The position numbers and the translations under genes were made by a program. Below are positions 1 to 5,144 of a stretch of 5,144 bases of DNA, one piece after another. The notes under the pieces are model-generated. The model did no database searches, was not told the DNA's origin, and saw nothing but the letters and a program-made list of their open reading frames with translations. The stretch is from Bacillota bacterium (GTDB lineage Bacteria > Bacillota > DTU025), in NCBI GenBank assembly GCA_012842765.1, contig DUWJ01000420.1, forward strand, positions 1 to 5,144. The letters are read 5' to 3'. Numbering within the stretch: the stretch's first letter is position 1; each line of letters opens with the position of its first letter.

Positions 1-11
1 AATGGAACAGG

Positions 12-17
12 TATAAT
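12..17 (+). promoter_or_regulatory. Possible -10 box (TATAAT) ahead of the ferredoxin gene
   Basis: A perfect TATAAT hexamer lies 22 bases before the TTG start of the ferredoxin gene. If used, transcription would begin near 23-25, giving a very short leader that starts almost at the Shine-Dalgarno. The matching -35 region would lie left of the window, so it cannot be checked. It may be a chance match. Confidence 0.25.
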
Positions 18-22
18 CCTTT

Positions 23-31
23 GGAAGGAGG
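23..31 (+). promoter_or_regulatory. Strong ribosome binding site that fixes the TTG start of the ferredoxin
   Basis: GGAAGGAGG is a near-ideal Shine-Dalgarno and is followed by 8 bases and then TTG at 40. The reading frame is open back to the window edge, but there is no ATG or GTG in frame close to this site, so the site decides the start in favour of TTG. Confidence 0.75.
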
Positions 32-39
32 GCTCACGG

Positions 40-207
40 TTGGCGTACGAGATCAACGATAACTGCATTGCTTGCGGTGCATGCAAAGAGGAATGTCCTA
101 CGGAGGCCATCAGCGAGGGCGATATTTACGCAATAGACCCAGAGAAGTGCATTGACTGCGGTACATGCAACGAGGTGTGCCCTGTAGGAGCGCCGAATCC
201 AGCTTGA
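40..207 (+). CDS. Small 2[4Fe-4S] bacterial-type ferredoxin, TTG start
   Basis: Encodes a 55-residue soluble, cytoplasmic electron carrier of the clostridial 2[4Fe-4S] ferredoxin family. Two complete CxxCxxCxxxCP motifs are visible: Cys 9, 12, 15, 19 and Cys 37, 40, 43, 47, each ending in Cys-Pro. They sit in the duplicated fold typical of the family, whose members are usually about 55-60 residues, so the gene is full length. In the family, the first three cysteines of one motif and the last of the other ligate each cluster. The TTG start is chosen because of the strong Shine-Dalgarno 8 bases upstream; the frame stays open to the window edge, so a longer form is formally possible. It stands alone here, with a gap of about 270 bases before pdxS. 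Inference: it could accept electrons from the 2-oxoacid oxidoreductase encoded further right, but any ferredoxin-dependent enzyme could be its partner. Confidence 0.92.
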   Translation: MAYEINDNCIACGACKEECPTEAISEGDIYAIDPEKCIDCGTCNEVCPVGAPNPA

Positions 208-367
208 GGAAAAGGCTATATTGAATTGGCAATCCGGTTGTGGACTTCTCGATGTACCATGTACGTTGGGGGGTCCATGATTCATATTATGACAATCCAC
301 GGGCAGAAACAGATGAAAACCCGACCAGTCTGCTTCCTCAGTGGTATTCTCTGAAGTCTGCGGATGT

Positions 368-427
368 GGGTTTGCCGTCATCAGCCGCGCCCTCAAACCC
401 CGCGGGGGCGGCGCGTGTTGTGCGCGC
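368..427 (+). repeat. Cluster of overlapping GC-rich inverted repeats upstream of pdxS
   Basis: Several dyads overlap here. GGGTTTG (368-374) is complementary to CAAACCC (394-400). CGCGCC (386-391) is complementary to GGCGCG (410-415). CCCCGCGGGG (398-407) is self-complementary. GCGCG (411-415) is complementary to CGCGC (423-427). The first two pairings interlock like a pseudoknot; the second and fourth compete for 411-415. There is no T-tract after them, so this is not a standard terminator. The last dyad overlaps the proposed -35 element of the pdxS promoter. The rest of the 208-480 gap shows no convincing gene. Confidence 0.4.
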
Positions 428-446
428 ATTAGCAGTGTAGTAGAAT
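418..446 (+). promoter_or_regulatory. Candidate sigma-A type promoter for pdxS
   Basis: TTGTGC (418-423) and TAGAAT (441-446) are separated by exactly 17 bases. The -10 hexamer matches the consensus TATAAT at 5 of 6 positions; the -35 matches TTGACA only in its first half. Transcription would start near 453 and leave a leader of roughly 28 bases before the pdxS start, including its ribosome binding site. A GCGCG/CGCGC dyad at 411-427 overlaps the -35 and could be an operator. This is prediction from spacing and similarity only. Confidence 0.35.
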
Positions 447-467
447 AAATGATGGATTTCGGTGGTT

Positions 468-474
468 GGAGGGG
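468..474 (+). promoter_or_regulatory. Ribosome binding site that decides the pdxS start
   Basis: GGAGGGG ends 6 bases before the ATG at 481. It overlaps an in-frame TTG at 466, so that upstream codon cannot be the start served by this site. The ATG gives a protein of the length usual for the family. Confidence 0.75.
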
Positions 475-480
475 TGTAGT

Positions 481-1377
481 ATGGCAATCGGGGAGCTTGT
501 GAATTCTGTCGATAGATCTAAGTTGGAGTTTGTTGAGAAGCTCCGGGGCGGAGTGATCATGGATGTCACCACGCCAGAGCAGGCTAAGATTGCTGAAGAC
601 GCCGGGGCCGTTGCAGTCATGGCTCTTGAGAGGGTGCCTGCGGATATTCGCGCTCAGGGCGGCGTAGCGAGAATGGCCGATCCGGCCCTGATAGAGCAGA
701 TCATGGATTCAGTTTCCATCCCTGTAATGGCGAAGGTGCGGATAGGGCATTTTGTGGAGGCTCAGATACTAGAAGCGATAGGCGTAGATTGCATAGATGA
801 GAGCGAAGTCCTGACTCCGGCTGATGAGAGATATCATGTTGACAAGCACGCTTTCACGACACCTTTTGTGTGCGGTTGCCGCAATCTCGGCGAGGCGCTC
901 CGCAGGATAGGTGAAGGCGCTTCAATGATGCGGACAAAAGGCGAGGCAGGAACAGGAGACATAGTAGAGGCGGTCCGCCACATAAGGGCGGTTAATGAGG
1001 ATATTCGGCGGCTCAAGAATATGCCTTGCGAAGAGATAATGGCCATGGCCAAAGAGATTGGAGCCCCATACGAGCTGCTTTGCCAAGTGGCCCGGGATGG
1101 CAAGCTCCCAGTCGTGAATTTCGCCGCCGGTGGCGTGGCAACTCCTGCAGATGCCGCTCTAATGATGCAATTGGGAGCCGACGGCGTTTTTGTGGGTTCA
1201 GGCATCTTCAAGTCGGATGATCCGGCTGCCAGGGCCAGGGCAATCGTTGGCGCAGTTGCAAACTATAGGGATGCCAAAGCGCTTGCCGAGGTTTCGAAAG
1301 GCCTTGGAGAAGCCATGAAGGGGATAGATGTCTCGTCCATGGCCGATGAGGAAAAGCTGCAGGGCAGAGGCTGGTAG
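481..1377 (+). CDS. pdxS: Pyridoxal 5'-phosphate synthase, synthase (lyase) subunit PdxS
   Basis: A 298-residue PdxS/SNZ-family protein (Bacillus PdxS is about 294). In the DXP-independent vitamin B6 pathway this cytoplasmic enzyme joins ribose 5-phosphate, glyceraldehyde 3-phosphate and ammonia to make PLP; ammonia normally comes from the glutaminase PdxT. The fold is a (beta/alpha)8 barrel that assembles into dodecamers. Key family residues are visible: Asp28 in the GGVIMDV segment, Lys85 in [10 protein letters not shown] (Schiff-base lysine, equivalent to B. subtilis Lys81), and Lys153 in RTKGEAGTG (second lysine, equivalent to Lys149). The phosphate-site segments FAAGGVATP and [11 protein letters not shown] are also intact. 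The ATG at 481 is preferred over an in-frame TTG at 466 because of Shine-Dalgarno placement. Unusually, pdxT does not follow; the next gene is glyA, 93 bases on, after a stem-loop. Nothing suggests loss of function. Confidence 0.97.
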   Translation: MAIGELVNSVDRSKLEFVEKLRGGVIMDVTTPEQAKIAEDAGAVAVMALERVPADIRAQGGVARMADPALIEQIMDSVSIPVMAKVRIGHFVEAQILEAIGVDCIDESEVLTPADERYHVDKHAFTTPFVCGCRNLGEALRRIGEGASMMRTKGEAGTGDIVEAVRHIRAVNEDIRRLKNMPCEEIMAMAKEIGAPYELLCQVARDGKLPVVNFAAGGVATPADAALMMQLGADGVFVGSGIFKSDDPAARARAIVGAVANYRDAKALAEVSKGLGEAMKGIDVSSMADEEKLQGRGW

Positions 1378-1414
1378 CGCTGTCTATAGCATGTAGATTC
1401 GTCTGGCTTTGGAC

Positions 1415-1450
1415 CTGGCCCGGGCTTTCGTAAGCCGAAGGCCAGATTTT
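1415..1450 (+). terminator. Stem-loop after pdxS: possible intrinsic terminator or glyA leader attenuator
   Basis: CTGGCC (1415-1420) pairs with GGCCAG (1440-1445), and inside it GGCTT (1423-1427) pairs with AAGCC (1432-1436) around a TCGT loop, with a small internal loop between the stems. An A and TTTT (1447-1450) follow. The stem is GC-rich but the T-tract is only four long, so termination may be partial. It begins 38 bases after the pdxS stop and ends 20 bases before the glyA start. An alternative partner for the 3' arm exists at 1402-1407. Confidence 0.45.
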
Positions 1451-1470
1451 GCGAAGGCGGGGATAAATGC

Positions 1471-2730
1471 ATGTACGATAATATAAGGCGCGAGGATCCC
1501 GAAGTAGCAGATGCGATAAGCAACGAAATTCGAAGGCAGAATGAGAAGATAGAGCTGATCGCATCCGAGAACTTTGTCAGTGAAGCGGTTCTCGAGGCGT
1601 TGGGTTCGCCGCTTACCAATAAGTACGCAGAGGGTTACCCGGGTCGAAGATATTACGGCGGGTGTGAGCACGTAGATGTTGTCGAGTCTCTTGCTATTGA
1701 GCGCGCGAAGCGGCTCTTTGGAGCGGAACATGCGAATGTTCAGCCACACTCCGGTGCGCAGGCAAATATGGCCGTCTATTTTGCGGCCCTAGAACCCGGC
1801 GATACTGTCCTTGGGATGAACTTGACCCATGGCGGTCATTTAACCCATGGAATGCACCTGAATATTTCCGGAAAGTATTTCCATTTCATTCCTTATGGCG
1901 TCAGGGAAGACACGCAAATTATCGACTATGACGCCATGGAAGACCTTGCCAGAGAGCATCGCCCCAAGATGATTGTGGCAGGCGCCAGCGCATACCCGAG
2001 GATCATCGACTTTGAGCGCATAAGCGAGATTGCCCACAGTGTAGATGCACTTCTAATGGTTGATATGGCACATATTGCCGGACTGGTTGCGGCTGGTCTT
2101 CATCCCAATCCGGTTGAATACGCGGATTTTGTGACCACCACGACCCATAAGACTCTTCGCGGGCCTCGCGGGGGAATGATATTGTGCAAGTCGGAATGGG
2201 CTAGGAAGATCGATTCTGCAGTTTTCCCAGGTACGCAGGGCGGTCCGCTCATGCACGTCATAGCGGCGAAAGCCGTGGCTTTCGCGGAAGCTTTGCAGCC
2301 CGAGTTTGCTCAGTATCAACGTGGTATAATTATGAATGCGCAGGCTCTCGCGGACGCGCTGATGGAACGTGGATGGCGCCTGGTTTCAGGCGGAACTGAC
2401 AACCATCTAATCCTGATGGACCTCCGCGGGACGGGAATTACAGGAAGAGTCGCCGAGGAAGCCCTCGATGAGGTGGGCATTACGGTTAACAAGAATACAG
2501 TTCCGTTCGACCCTGAAAAACCCATGGTGACCAGCGGTGTTCGAATCGGAACCCCTGCTGTTACGACTCGGGGCATGAAGGAGCCTGAGATGCGGGAGAT
2601 CGCCTCACTGATCGATAAGACGCTGAGAAATCTTGGCTCAGAGGGAGCTATGGACGAAGTCAGGCAAGGTGTGAATGACATCATATCTAGGTTCCCACTG
2701 TATTCCCGAATCAGAGCCGAGTTGAGCTGA
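1471..2730 (+). CDS. glyA: Serine hydroxymethyltransferase GlyA
   Basis: A 419-residue fold-type I PLP enzyme, the usual length for bacterial GlyA. In the cytoplasm it interconverts serine plus tetrahydrofolate with glycine plus 5,10-methylene-tetrahydrofolate, the main entry to one-carbon metabolism. Signatures are complete. [11 protein letters not shown] is at residues 27-37 and [17 protein letters not shown] at 50-66. The phosphate-binding HSGAQAN is at 93-99, and His123 lies in [10 protein letters not shown]. Asp198 and His201 lie in VDMAHIAGL, and the PLP-binding lysine is Lys227 in [14 protein letters not shown]. Arg358 in SGVRIGTPA corresponds to the substrate-carboxylate arginine. The ATG at 1471 is supported by homology of the N-terminus; the upstream GGCGGGG (1456-1462) is only a moderate ribosome binding site. 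An ATG at 1467 in another frame stops after four codons. It follows pdxS, which makes its cofactor, but a possible terminator lies between them. Confidence 0.97.
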   Translation: MYDNIRREDPEVADAISNEIRRQNEKIELIASENFVSEAVLEALGSPLTNKYAEGYPGRRYYGGCEHVDVVESLAIERAKRLFGAEHANVQPHSGAQANMAVYFAALEPGDTVLGMNLTHGGHLTHGMHLNISGKYFHFIPYGVREDTQIIDYDAMEDLAREHRPKMIVAGASAYPRIIDFERISEIAHSVDALLMVDMAHIAGLVAAGLHPNPVEYADFVTTTTHKTLRGPRGGMILCKSEWARKIDSAVFPGTQGGPLMHVIAAKAVAFAEALQPEFAQYQRGIIMNAQALADALMERGWRLVSGGTDNHLILMDLRGTGITGRVAEEALDEVGITVNKNTVPFDPEKPMVTSGVRIGTPAVTTRGMKEPEMREIASLIDKTLRNLGSEGAMDEVRQGVNDIISRFPLYSRIRAELS

Positions 2731-2762
2731 TATACAGGTTTTTTGTTGTTGAATTTGCTCGC

Positions 2763-2798
2763 GAATCACTTGTGCCGCGGGTACCCGCGGCATGATTC
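2763..2798 (+). repeat. Perfect 20-bp palindrome with extra flanking arms between glyA and the por operon
   Basis: TGCCGCGGGT (2773-2782) is followed directly by its exact reverse complement (2783-2792). Outside it, GAATCA (2763-2768) is complementary to TGATTC (2793-2798), with four unpaired bases (2769-2772) on the left side only. As RNA it would form a very stable hairpin with a GTAC loop; as DNA it is a symmetrical site suited to a dimeric protein. No T-tract follows, so it is not a typical terminator. The rest of the gap (2731-2883) has a T6 run at 2739-2744 and a GATGAAC tandem repeat at 2848-2861. I could not identify a convincing promoter there. Confidence 0.6.
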
Positions 2799-2883
2799 AT
2801 ACGAACTATACAAGCTGTGTACGAGTTACCCCGGCCAGCTATGTATGGATGAACGATGAACACAGGATAGGGGGAGGAAGGTT

Positions 2884-3459
2884 ATGGCTAAGCTCCTAGA
2901 GATTCGCTGGCATGGACGTGCTGGTCAGGGGGCGAAGACGGCTGCACTTGTACTGGCTGAGGCAGCTATCTCCACAGGCAAATACGCCCAGGCGTTCCCT
3001 GAATACGGCCCAGAGAGAATGGGCGCGCCCATGAAAGCTTATAACAGAATCAGCGATGAACCAATCACAGTCCACCACCATGTGGAAGAGCCAGATATCG
3101 TCATAGTTCTGGATCCGACTTTGCTCACAGTTGGCAATGTCAAGGCCGGAGTCCCTGACGATGGAATCTACCTCGTCAACACACCGCTGTCGCCCAGCGA
3201 GATGCGCGCAAGACTGGGGCTTGAAGGCAGCAAGGCGAAGGTATACACCCTCGACGCGACCCAGGTGTCTATGGACACCATTGGCCGCAATATCCCGAAC
3301 ACTCCAATGATCGGTGCCCTTATTGCGGCAACGGGGCTTTTGGAGCTCGATGAGCTGCTTGAGGATACTCGGAGAAAACTCTCCAAGAAGTTGCGCCCCG
3401 AGGTGGTTGACAAGAATATGGAGGCTATTAAGCGGGCTTATCGGGAGGTGGCTTCTTAA
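2884..3459 (+). CDS. porC: 2-oxoacid:ferredoxin oxidoreductase, gamma subunit (PorC/PorG type)
   Basis: A 191-residue protein matching the gamma subunit of four-subunit pyruvate/2-oxoacid:ferredoxin oxidoreductases (usual length about 180-190). In this family the gamma domain helps bind coenzyme A and contacts the thiamine-diphosphate core. Visible signatures are the N-terminal WHGRAGQGAKTAA (residues 9-21), the FPEYGPERMGAPMKAYNRIS segment (38-57), VLDPTLL (75-81) and NIPNTPMIGAL (136-146). The start ATG has a good Shine-Dalgarno (GGGGAGGAAGG, 2871-2881). The stop overlaps the next start by one base (TAATG), indicating translational coupling. This is the first gene of the cluster and lies 153 bases after glyA. 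The subunit is called PorC or PorG in different organisms. Pyruvate is the likely substrate, judged mainly from the alpha subunit, but 2-oxoisovalerate or another 2-oxoacid is possible. Confidence 0.92.
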   Translation: MAKLLEIRWHGRAGQGAKTAALVLAEAAISTGKYAQAFPEYGPERMGAPMKAYNRISDEPITVHHHVEEPDIVIVLDPTLLTVGNVKAGVPDDGIYLVNTPLSPSEMRARLGLEGSKAKVYTLDATQVSMDTIGRNIPNTPMIGALIAATGLLELDELLEDTRRKLSKKLRPEVVDKNMEAIKRAYREVAS

Positions 3460-3764
3460 TGTCAGTTCCTAAGGATGCCGGCTGGAAGGACGTGCCGAAG
3501 GCCGGAAGGATTCTAGAACCGGGATGTGCCGATAAGTATGAAACAGGCGGATGGAGAACTTACCGCCCTGTTCATATAGAAGAAAACTGCATCAATTGCT
3601 TGTTCTGTTGGATTTACTGCCCTGATCAGGCCATCCTTGTAGAGGACGGGAAGTTCAAGGGCATAGACTACGCTTACTGCAAAGGCTGCGGCATATGCGC
3701 AAAGGAATGCCCAGGTAAGCGTGGCAACAAGGCACTCAAGATGGTCTTGGATGAAGAGGCCTAG
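3459..3764 (+). CDS. porD: 2-oxoacid:ferredoxin oxidoreductase, delta (ferredoxin) subunit PorD
   Basis: A 101-residue iron-sulfur subunit carrying two [4Fe-4S] clusters that pass electrons from the catalytic core to external ferredoxin. Two CxxCxxCxxxCP motifs are complete: Cys 44, 47, 50, 54 (CINCLFCWIYCP) and Cys 74, 77, 80, 84 (CKGCGICAKECP). About 43 residues precede the first cysteine. This N-terminal extension, including GGWRTYRPV at 30-38, is normal for PorD and separates it from free-standing small ferredoxins such as the one at the left edge. A further cysteine at 23 lies outside the motifs. The ATG overlaps the stop of the gamma gene by one base, and GGAGGTG (3444-3450) inside that gene serves as ribosome binding site, so the two should be translated together. 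The next gene starts 26 bases downstream. Confidence 0.94.
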   Translation: MSVPKDAGWKDVPKAGRILEPGCADKYETGGWRTYRPVHIEENCINCLFCWIYCPDQAILVEDGKFKGIDYAYCKGCGICAKECPGKRGNKALKMVLDEEA

Positions 3765-3790
3765 ACGAAGTAAGGAAGGAGGAGCAATTC

Positions 3791-4972
3791 ATGAGCATAA
3801 GGGTTGGAAAAACCGGAAATGAGGCAGTCGCAGAGGCGATGCGCCAGATCAACCCGGACGTAGTCGCAGCGTACCCGATTACGCCGCAGACAGAGATAGT
3901 ACAGATCTTCTCCAGCTTCGTCGCTAATGGCAAGGTGGATACCGAGTTCGTGACGGTAGAGAGTGAGCACTCCGCGATGAGCGCTACTGTTGGAGCCTCT
4001 GCAGCCGGCGCGCGAGCAATGACTGCTACATCGGCAAATGGTCTTGCGTTCATGTGGGAGGTTGTATATATCGCGGCCGCTATGAGGCTGCCGATAGTAA
4101 TGCCGGTCGTGAATAGGGCGCTTTCGGGGCCGCTGAATATCCACTGCGACCATAGCGACACGATGGGGGCAAGGGATTCTGGATGGATCCAGATTTTCTC
4201 CGAAAATGCGCAGGAAGCGTATGATAACGCCATTCAGGCGCTTAGGATCGCGGAGAATTCCAATGTGCTGCTGCCGGTCATGGTGACGATGGATGGTTTC
4301 ATTATCAGCCATGCCATGGAAGTAATGGAGATCCTCGAAGATGAGAAGGTTCGGGAGTTCATTGGAGAATACGTTCCCGAGAACCCTCTCCTCGACGTGG
4401 ACAACCCAGTGACTATTGGACCCATAGATCTGCAGGATTGGAATTTCGAACATAAGAGACAGCAGGCTGAGGCTATGCGCAACGCGAAACCCGTGATTTT
4501 AGAGGTTGCTAAGGATTACGCGAAGCTGACTGGTCGCGAGTATGGCCTGTTTGAAGAATACAGGATGGAAGATGCCGAGGTAGCTGTGGTGGTTCTTGGA
4601 TCTACTGCGGGTACTGCCAAGGCTGTCGTGGATGAGCTGAGGGCCGACGGGGTTCGTGCCGGCTTGCTCAAGATAAGGGTATTCCGGCCATTCCCGGCAG
4701 AAGAGATAGCTGAAGCGTTGAAAGACGTGAAGGCCGTGGCTGTGATGGACAGATCGGATTCGTTCAATGCCGTGGGCGGCCCGGTCTTTGGCGATGTGCG
4801 CTCTGCTCTGTATGACGTCGAGAACGGTCCGAGGATCGTTGACTATATCTACGGGATCGGCGGCCGCGATGTGACTCCTGATCACATCCGAACGGTCTAT
4901 GCCGACCTAGCAAAGATCGCCGACACCGGGCAGGTTGAGAATCTCCTCACCTACCTTGGGGTCAGAGAGTAG
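3791..4972 (+). CDS. porA: 2-oxoacid:ferredoxin oxidoreductase, alpha subunit (probably pyruvate, PorA)
   Basis: A 393-residue alpha subunit that forms the catalytic core with the beta subunit, binding thiamine diphosphate at their interface. The enzyme converts a 2-oxoacid plus CoA and oxidised ferredoxin to acyl-CoA, CO2 and reduced ferredoxin, reversibly in some anaerobes. The N-terminal pyrimidine-binding domain (about 8-230) has the hallmark YPITPQT (28-34), VESEHSA (56-62) and VVNRALSGPLNIHCDHSD (106-123) followed by ARDSGWIQ (127-134). A transketolase C-terminal-like domain follows (about 260-375), with VVLGSTAGTAK and the RVFRPFPAEEI segment. Length and the RDSGW block fit PorA better than the 2-oxoisovalerate (VorB) or 2-oxoglutarate (KorA) types; this is judged by eye. 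The ATG is preceded by AAGGAGGA (3776-3783). The beta gene begins 11 bases after the stop. Confidence 0.92.
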   Translation: MSIRVGKTGNEAVAEAMRQINPDVVAAYPITPQTEIVQIFSSFVANGKVDTEFVTVESEHSAMSATVGASAAGARAMTATSANGLAFMWEVVYIAAAMRLPIVMPVVNRALSGPLNIHCDHSDTMGARDSGWIQIFSENAQEAYDNAIQALRIAENSNVLLPVMVTMDGFIISHAMEVMEILEDEKVREFIGEYVPENPLLDVDNPVTIGPIDLQDWNFEHKRQQAEAMRNAKPVILEVAKDYAKLTGREYGLFEEYRMEDAEVAVVVLGSTAGTAKAVVDELRADGVRAGLLKIRVFRPFPAEEIAEALKDVKAVAVMDRSDSFNAVGGPVFGDVRSALYDVENGPRIVDYIYGIGGRDVTPDHIRTVYADLAKIADTGQVENLLTYLGVRE

Positions 4973-4983
4973 GGGGTGCGCAC

Positions 4984-5144
4984 ATGGCGACTTTGAAGGA
5001 ACTGTCTAAGAAGGAGGTCCTGATCTCATCAGGCCACCGTGCCTGTGCGGGTTGCGGATTTCCGGTCATTATAAAACAGGCGCTCCTGGCGGCGGAGAAT
5101 CCGGTGGTTGTGTCGTGCGCAACAGGATGCATGGAAGTATGCAC
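4984..5144 (+). CDS. porB: 2-oxoacid:ferredoxin oxidoreductase, beta subunit PorB (5' part, cut by window edge)
   Basis: Only the first 53 codons are present, and the frame runs off the right edge. The beta subunit binds the diphosphate end of thiamine diphosphate and a [4Fe-4S] cluster next to it. The fragment has the family's opening pattern: GHRACAGCGFP (residues 17-27, Cys21 and Cys24) and SCATGCMEVC (44-53, Cys49). In the family, two cysteines of the first block, the TGCME cysteine and one further downstream ligate the cluster; the last would lie outside the window. Complete homologues are about 290-330 residues. The ATG at 4984 sits 11 bases after the alpha stop, with AGGGGGTG (4971-4978) as ribosome binding site overlapping that stop, so it belongs to the same operon. 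The gamma-delta-alpha-beta order is standard for these enzymes. Confidence 0.93.
   Translation, partial: MATLKELSKKEVLISSGHRACAGCGFPVIIKQALLAAENPVVVSCATGCMEVC

Noticed and set aside
34..429. A 131-codon minus-strand reading frame covering the ferredoxin and the gap
   Set aside because: It runs opposite a certain gene, has no Shine-Dalgarno at its start, and its translation has no recognisable domain.
240..440. A 66-codon + strand reading frame between the ferredoxin and pdxS, beginning at GTG
   Set aside because: There is no ribosome binding site before the GTG, the second half is biased Ala/Pro/Val from GC-rich dyads, and I recognise no family. The first half looks mildly protein-like, so a decayed remnant cannot be excluded.
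449..502. A 17-codon frame from ATG 449 overlapping the pdxS start, considered as a leader peptide
   Set aside because: It has no ribosome binding site of its own and no run of regulatory codons; if the promoter call is right it would begin at or before the transcript's 5' end.
2710..2744. Terminator after glyA: ATCAG/CTGAT stem (2710-2714 with 2727-2731) and the T6 run at 2739-2744
   Set aside because: The stem is only five pairs, has a 12-base loop overlapping the stop codon, and is separated from the T-run by seven bases, so it is too weak to call.
2770..2812. Promoter for the por operon built on TTGTGC (2770-2775) with CATGAT or TATACA as the -10
   Set aside because: Spacings are 15 or more than 30 bases and the hexamers match poorly; the palindrome also occupies the spacer.
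3459..3764. Possibility that the second ferredoxin gene is a duplicate of the first
   Set aside because: The cysteine motifs are shared by all such ferredoxins, but this protein has a PorD-type N-terminal extension and is locked into the por operon by a 1-base overlap.
3761..4453. A 230-codon minus-strand reading frame inside porA
   Set aside because: It is a shadow of the strongly supported porA gene; it has no recognisable domain and no context on that strand.

Overview
The window looks like a stretch of chromosome from an anaerobic bacterium, with every supported gene on the + strand. An anaerobic member of the Bacillota is the best guess; Synergistota or Thermotogota cannot be excluded from this sequence. 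The reasons are a clostridial-type 2[4Fe-4S] ferredoxin, a four-subunit ferredoxin-dependent 2-oxoacid oxidoreductase, DXP-independent vitamin B6 synthesis (PdxS), strong AGGAGG-like ribosome binding sites, and one TTG start. Base composition is moderately GC-rich and even throughout. No mobile element, CRISPR array, rRNA or tRNA was seen.

Layout. (1) 40-207 encodes a 55-residue bacterial ferredoxin that starts at TTG behind a strong Shine-Dalgarno; it is a real gene despite its size. (2) 208-480 is a gap with GC-rich dyads and a plausible promoter (about 418-446) leading to pdxS. (3) 481-1377 is pdxS, the synthase subunit of pyridoxal 5'-phosphate (PLP) synthase, intact and with all key residues. 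Its usual partner pdxT does not follow. (4) A 93-bp gap with a stem-loop (1415-1450, possible terminator or attenuator) separates pdxS from glyA (1471-2730), a complete PLP-dependent serine hydroxymethyltransferase. (5) 2731-2883 is a gap holding a perfect 20-bp palindrome with extra flanking arms. (6) 2884-5144 is a tightly packed por-type operon in the order gamma, delta, alpha, beta (porC/porG, porD, porA, porB), with 1-nt, 26-nt and 11-nt junctions. The last gene is cut by the window edge.

How the genes fit together. PorCDAB would oxidise pyruvate (or a related 2-oxoacid) with CoA to acyl-CoA and CO2 and pass electrons through PorD to a soluble ferredoxin; the small ferredoxin at the left edge is a candidate acceptor but is not in the same operon. 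PdxS makes the PLP that GlyA needs, and GlyA links serine and glycine to one-carbon tetrahydrofolate units. This is central anaerobic metabolism. I found no convincing undescribed system. The points worth a second look are the intergenic structures and the pdxS-glyA adjacency without pdxT.
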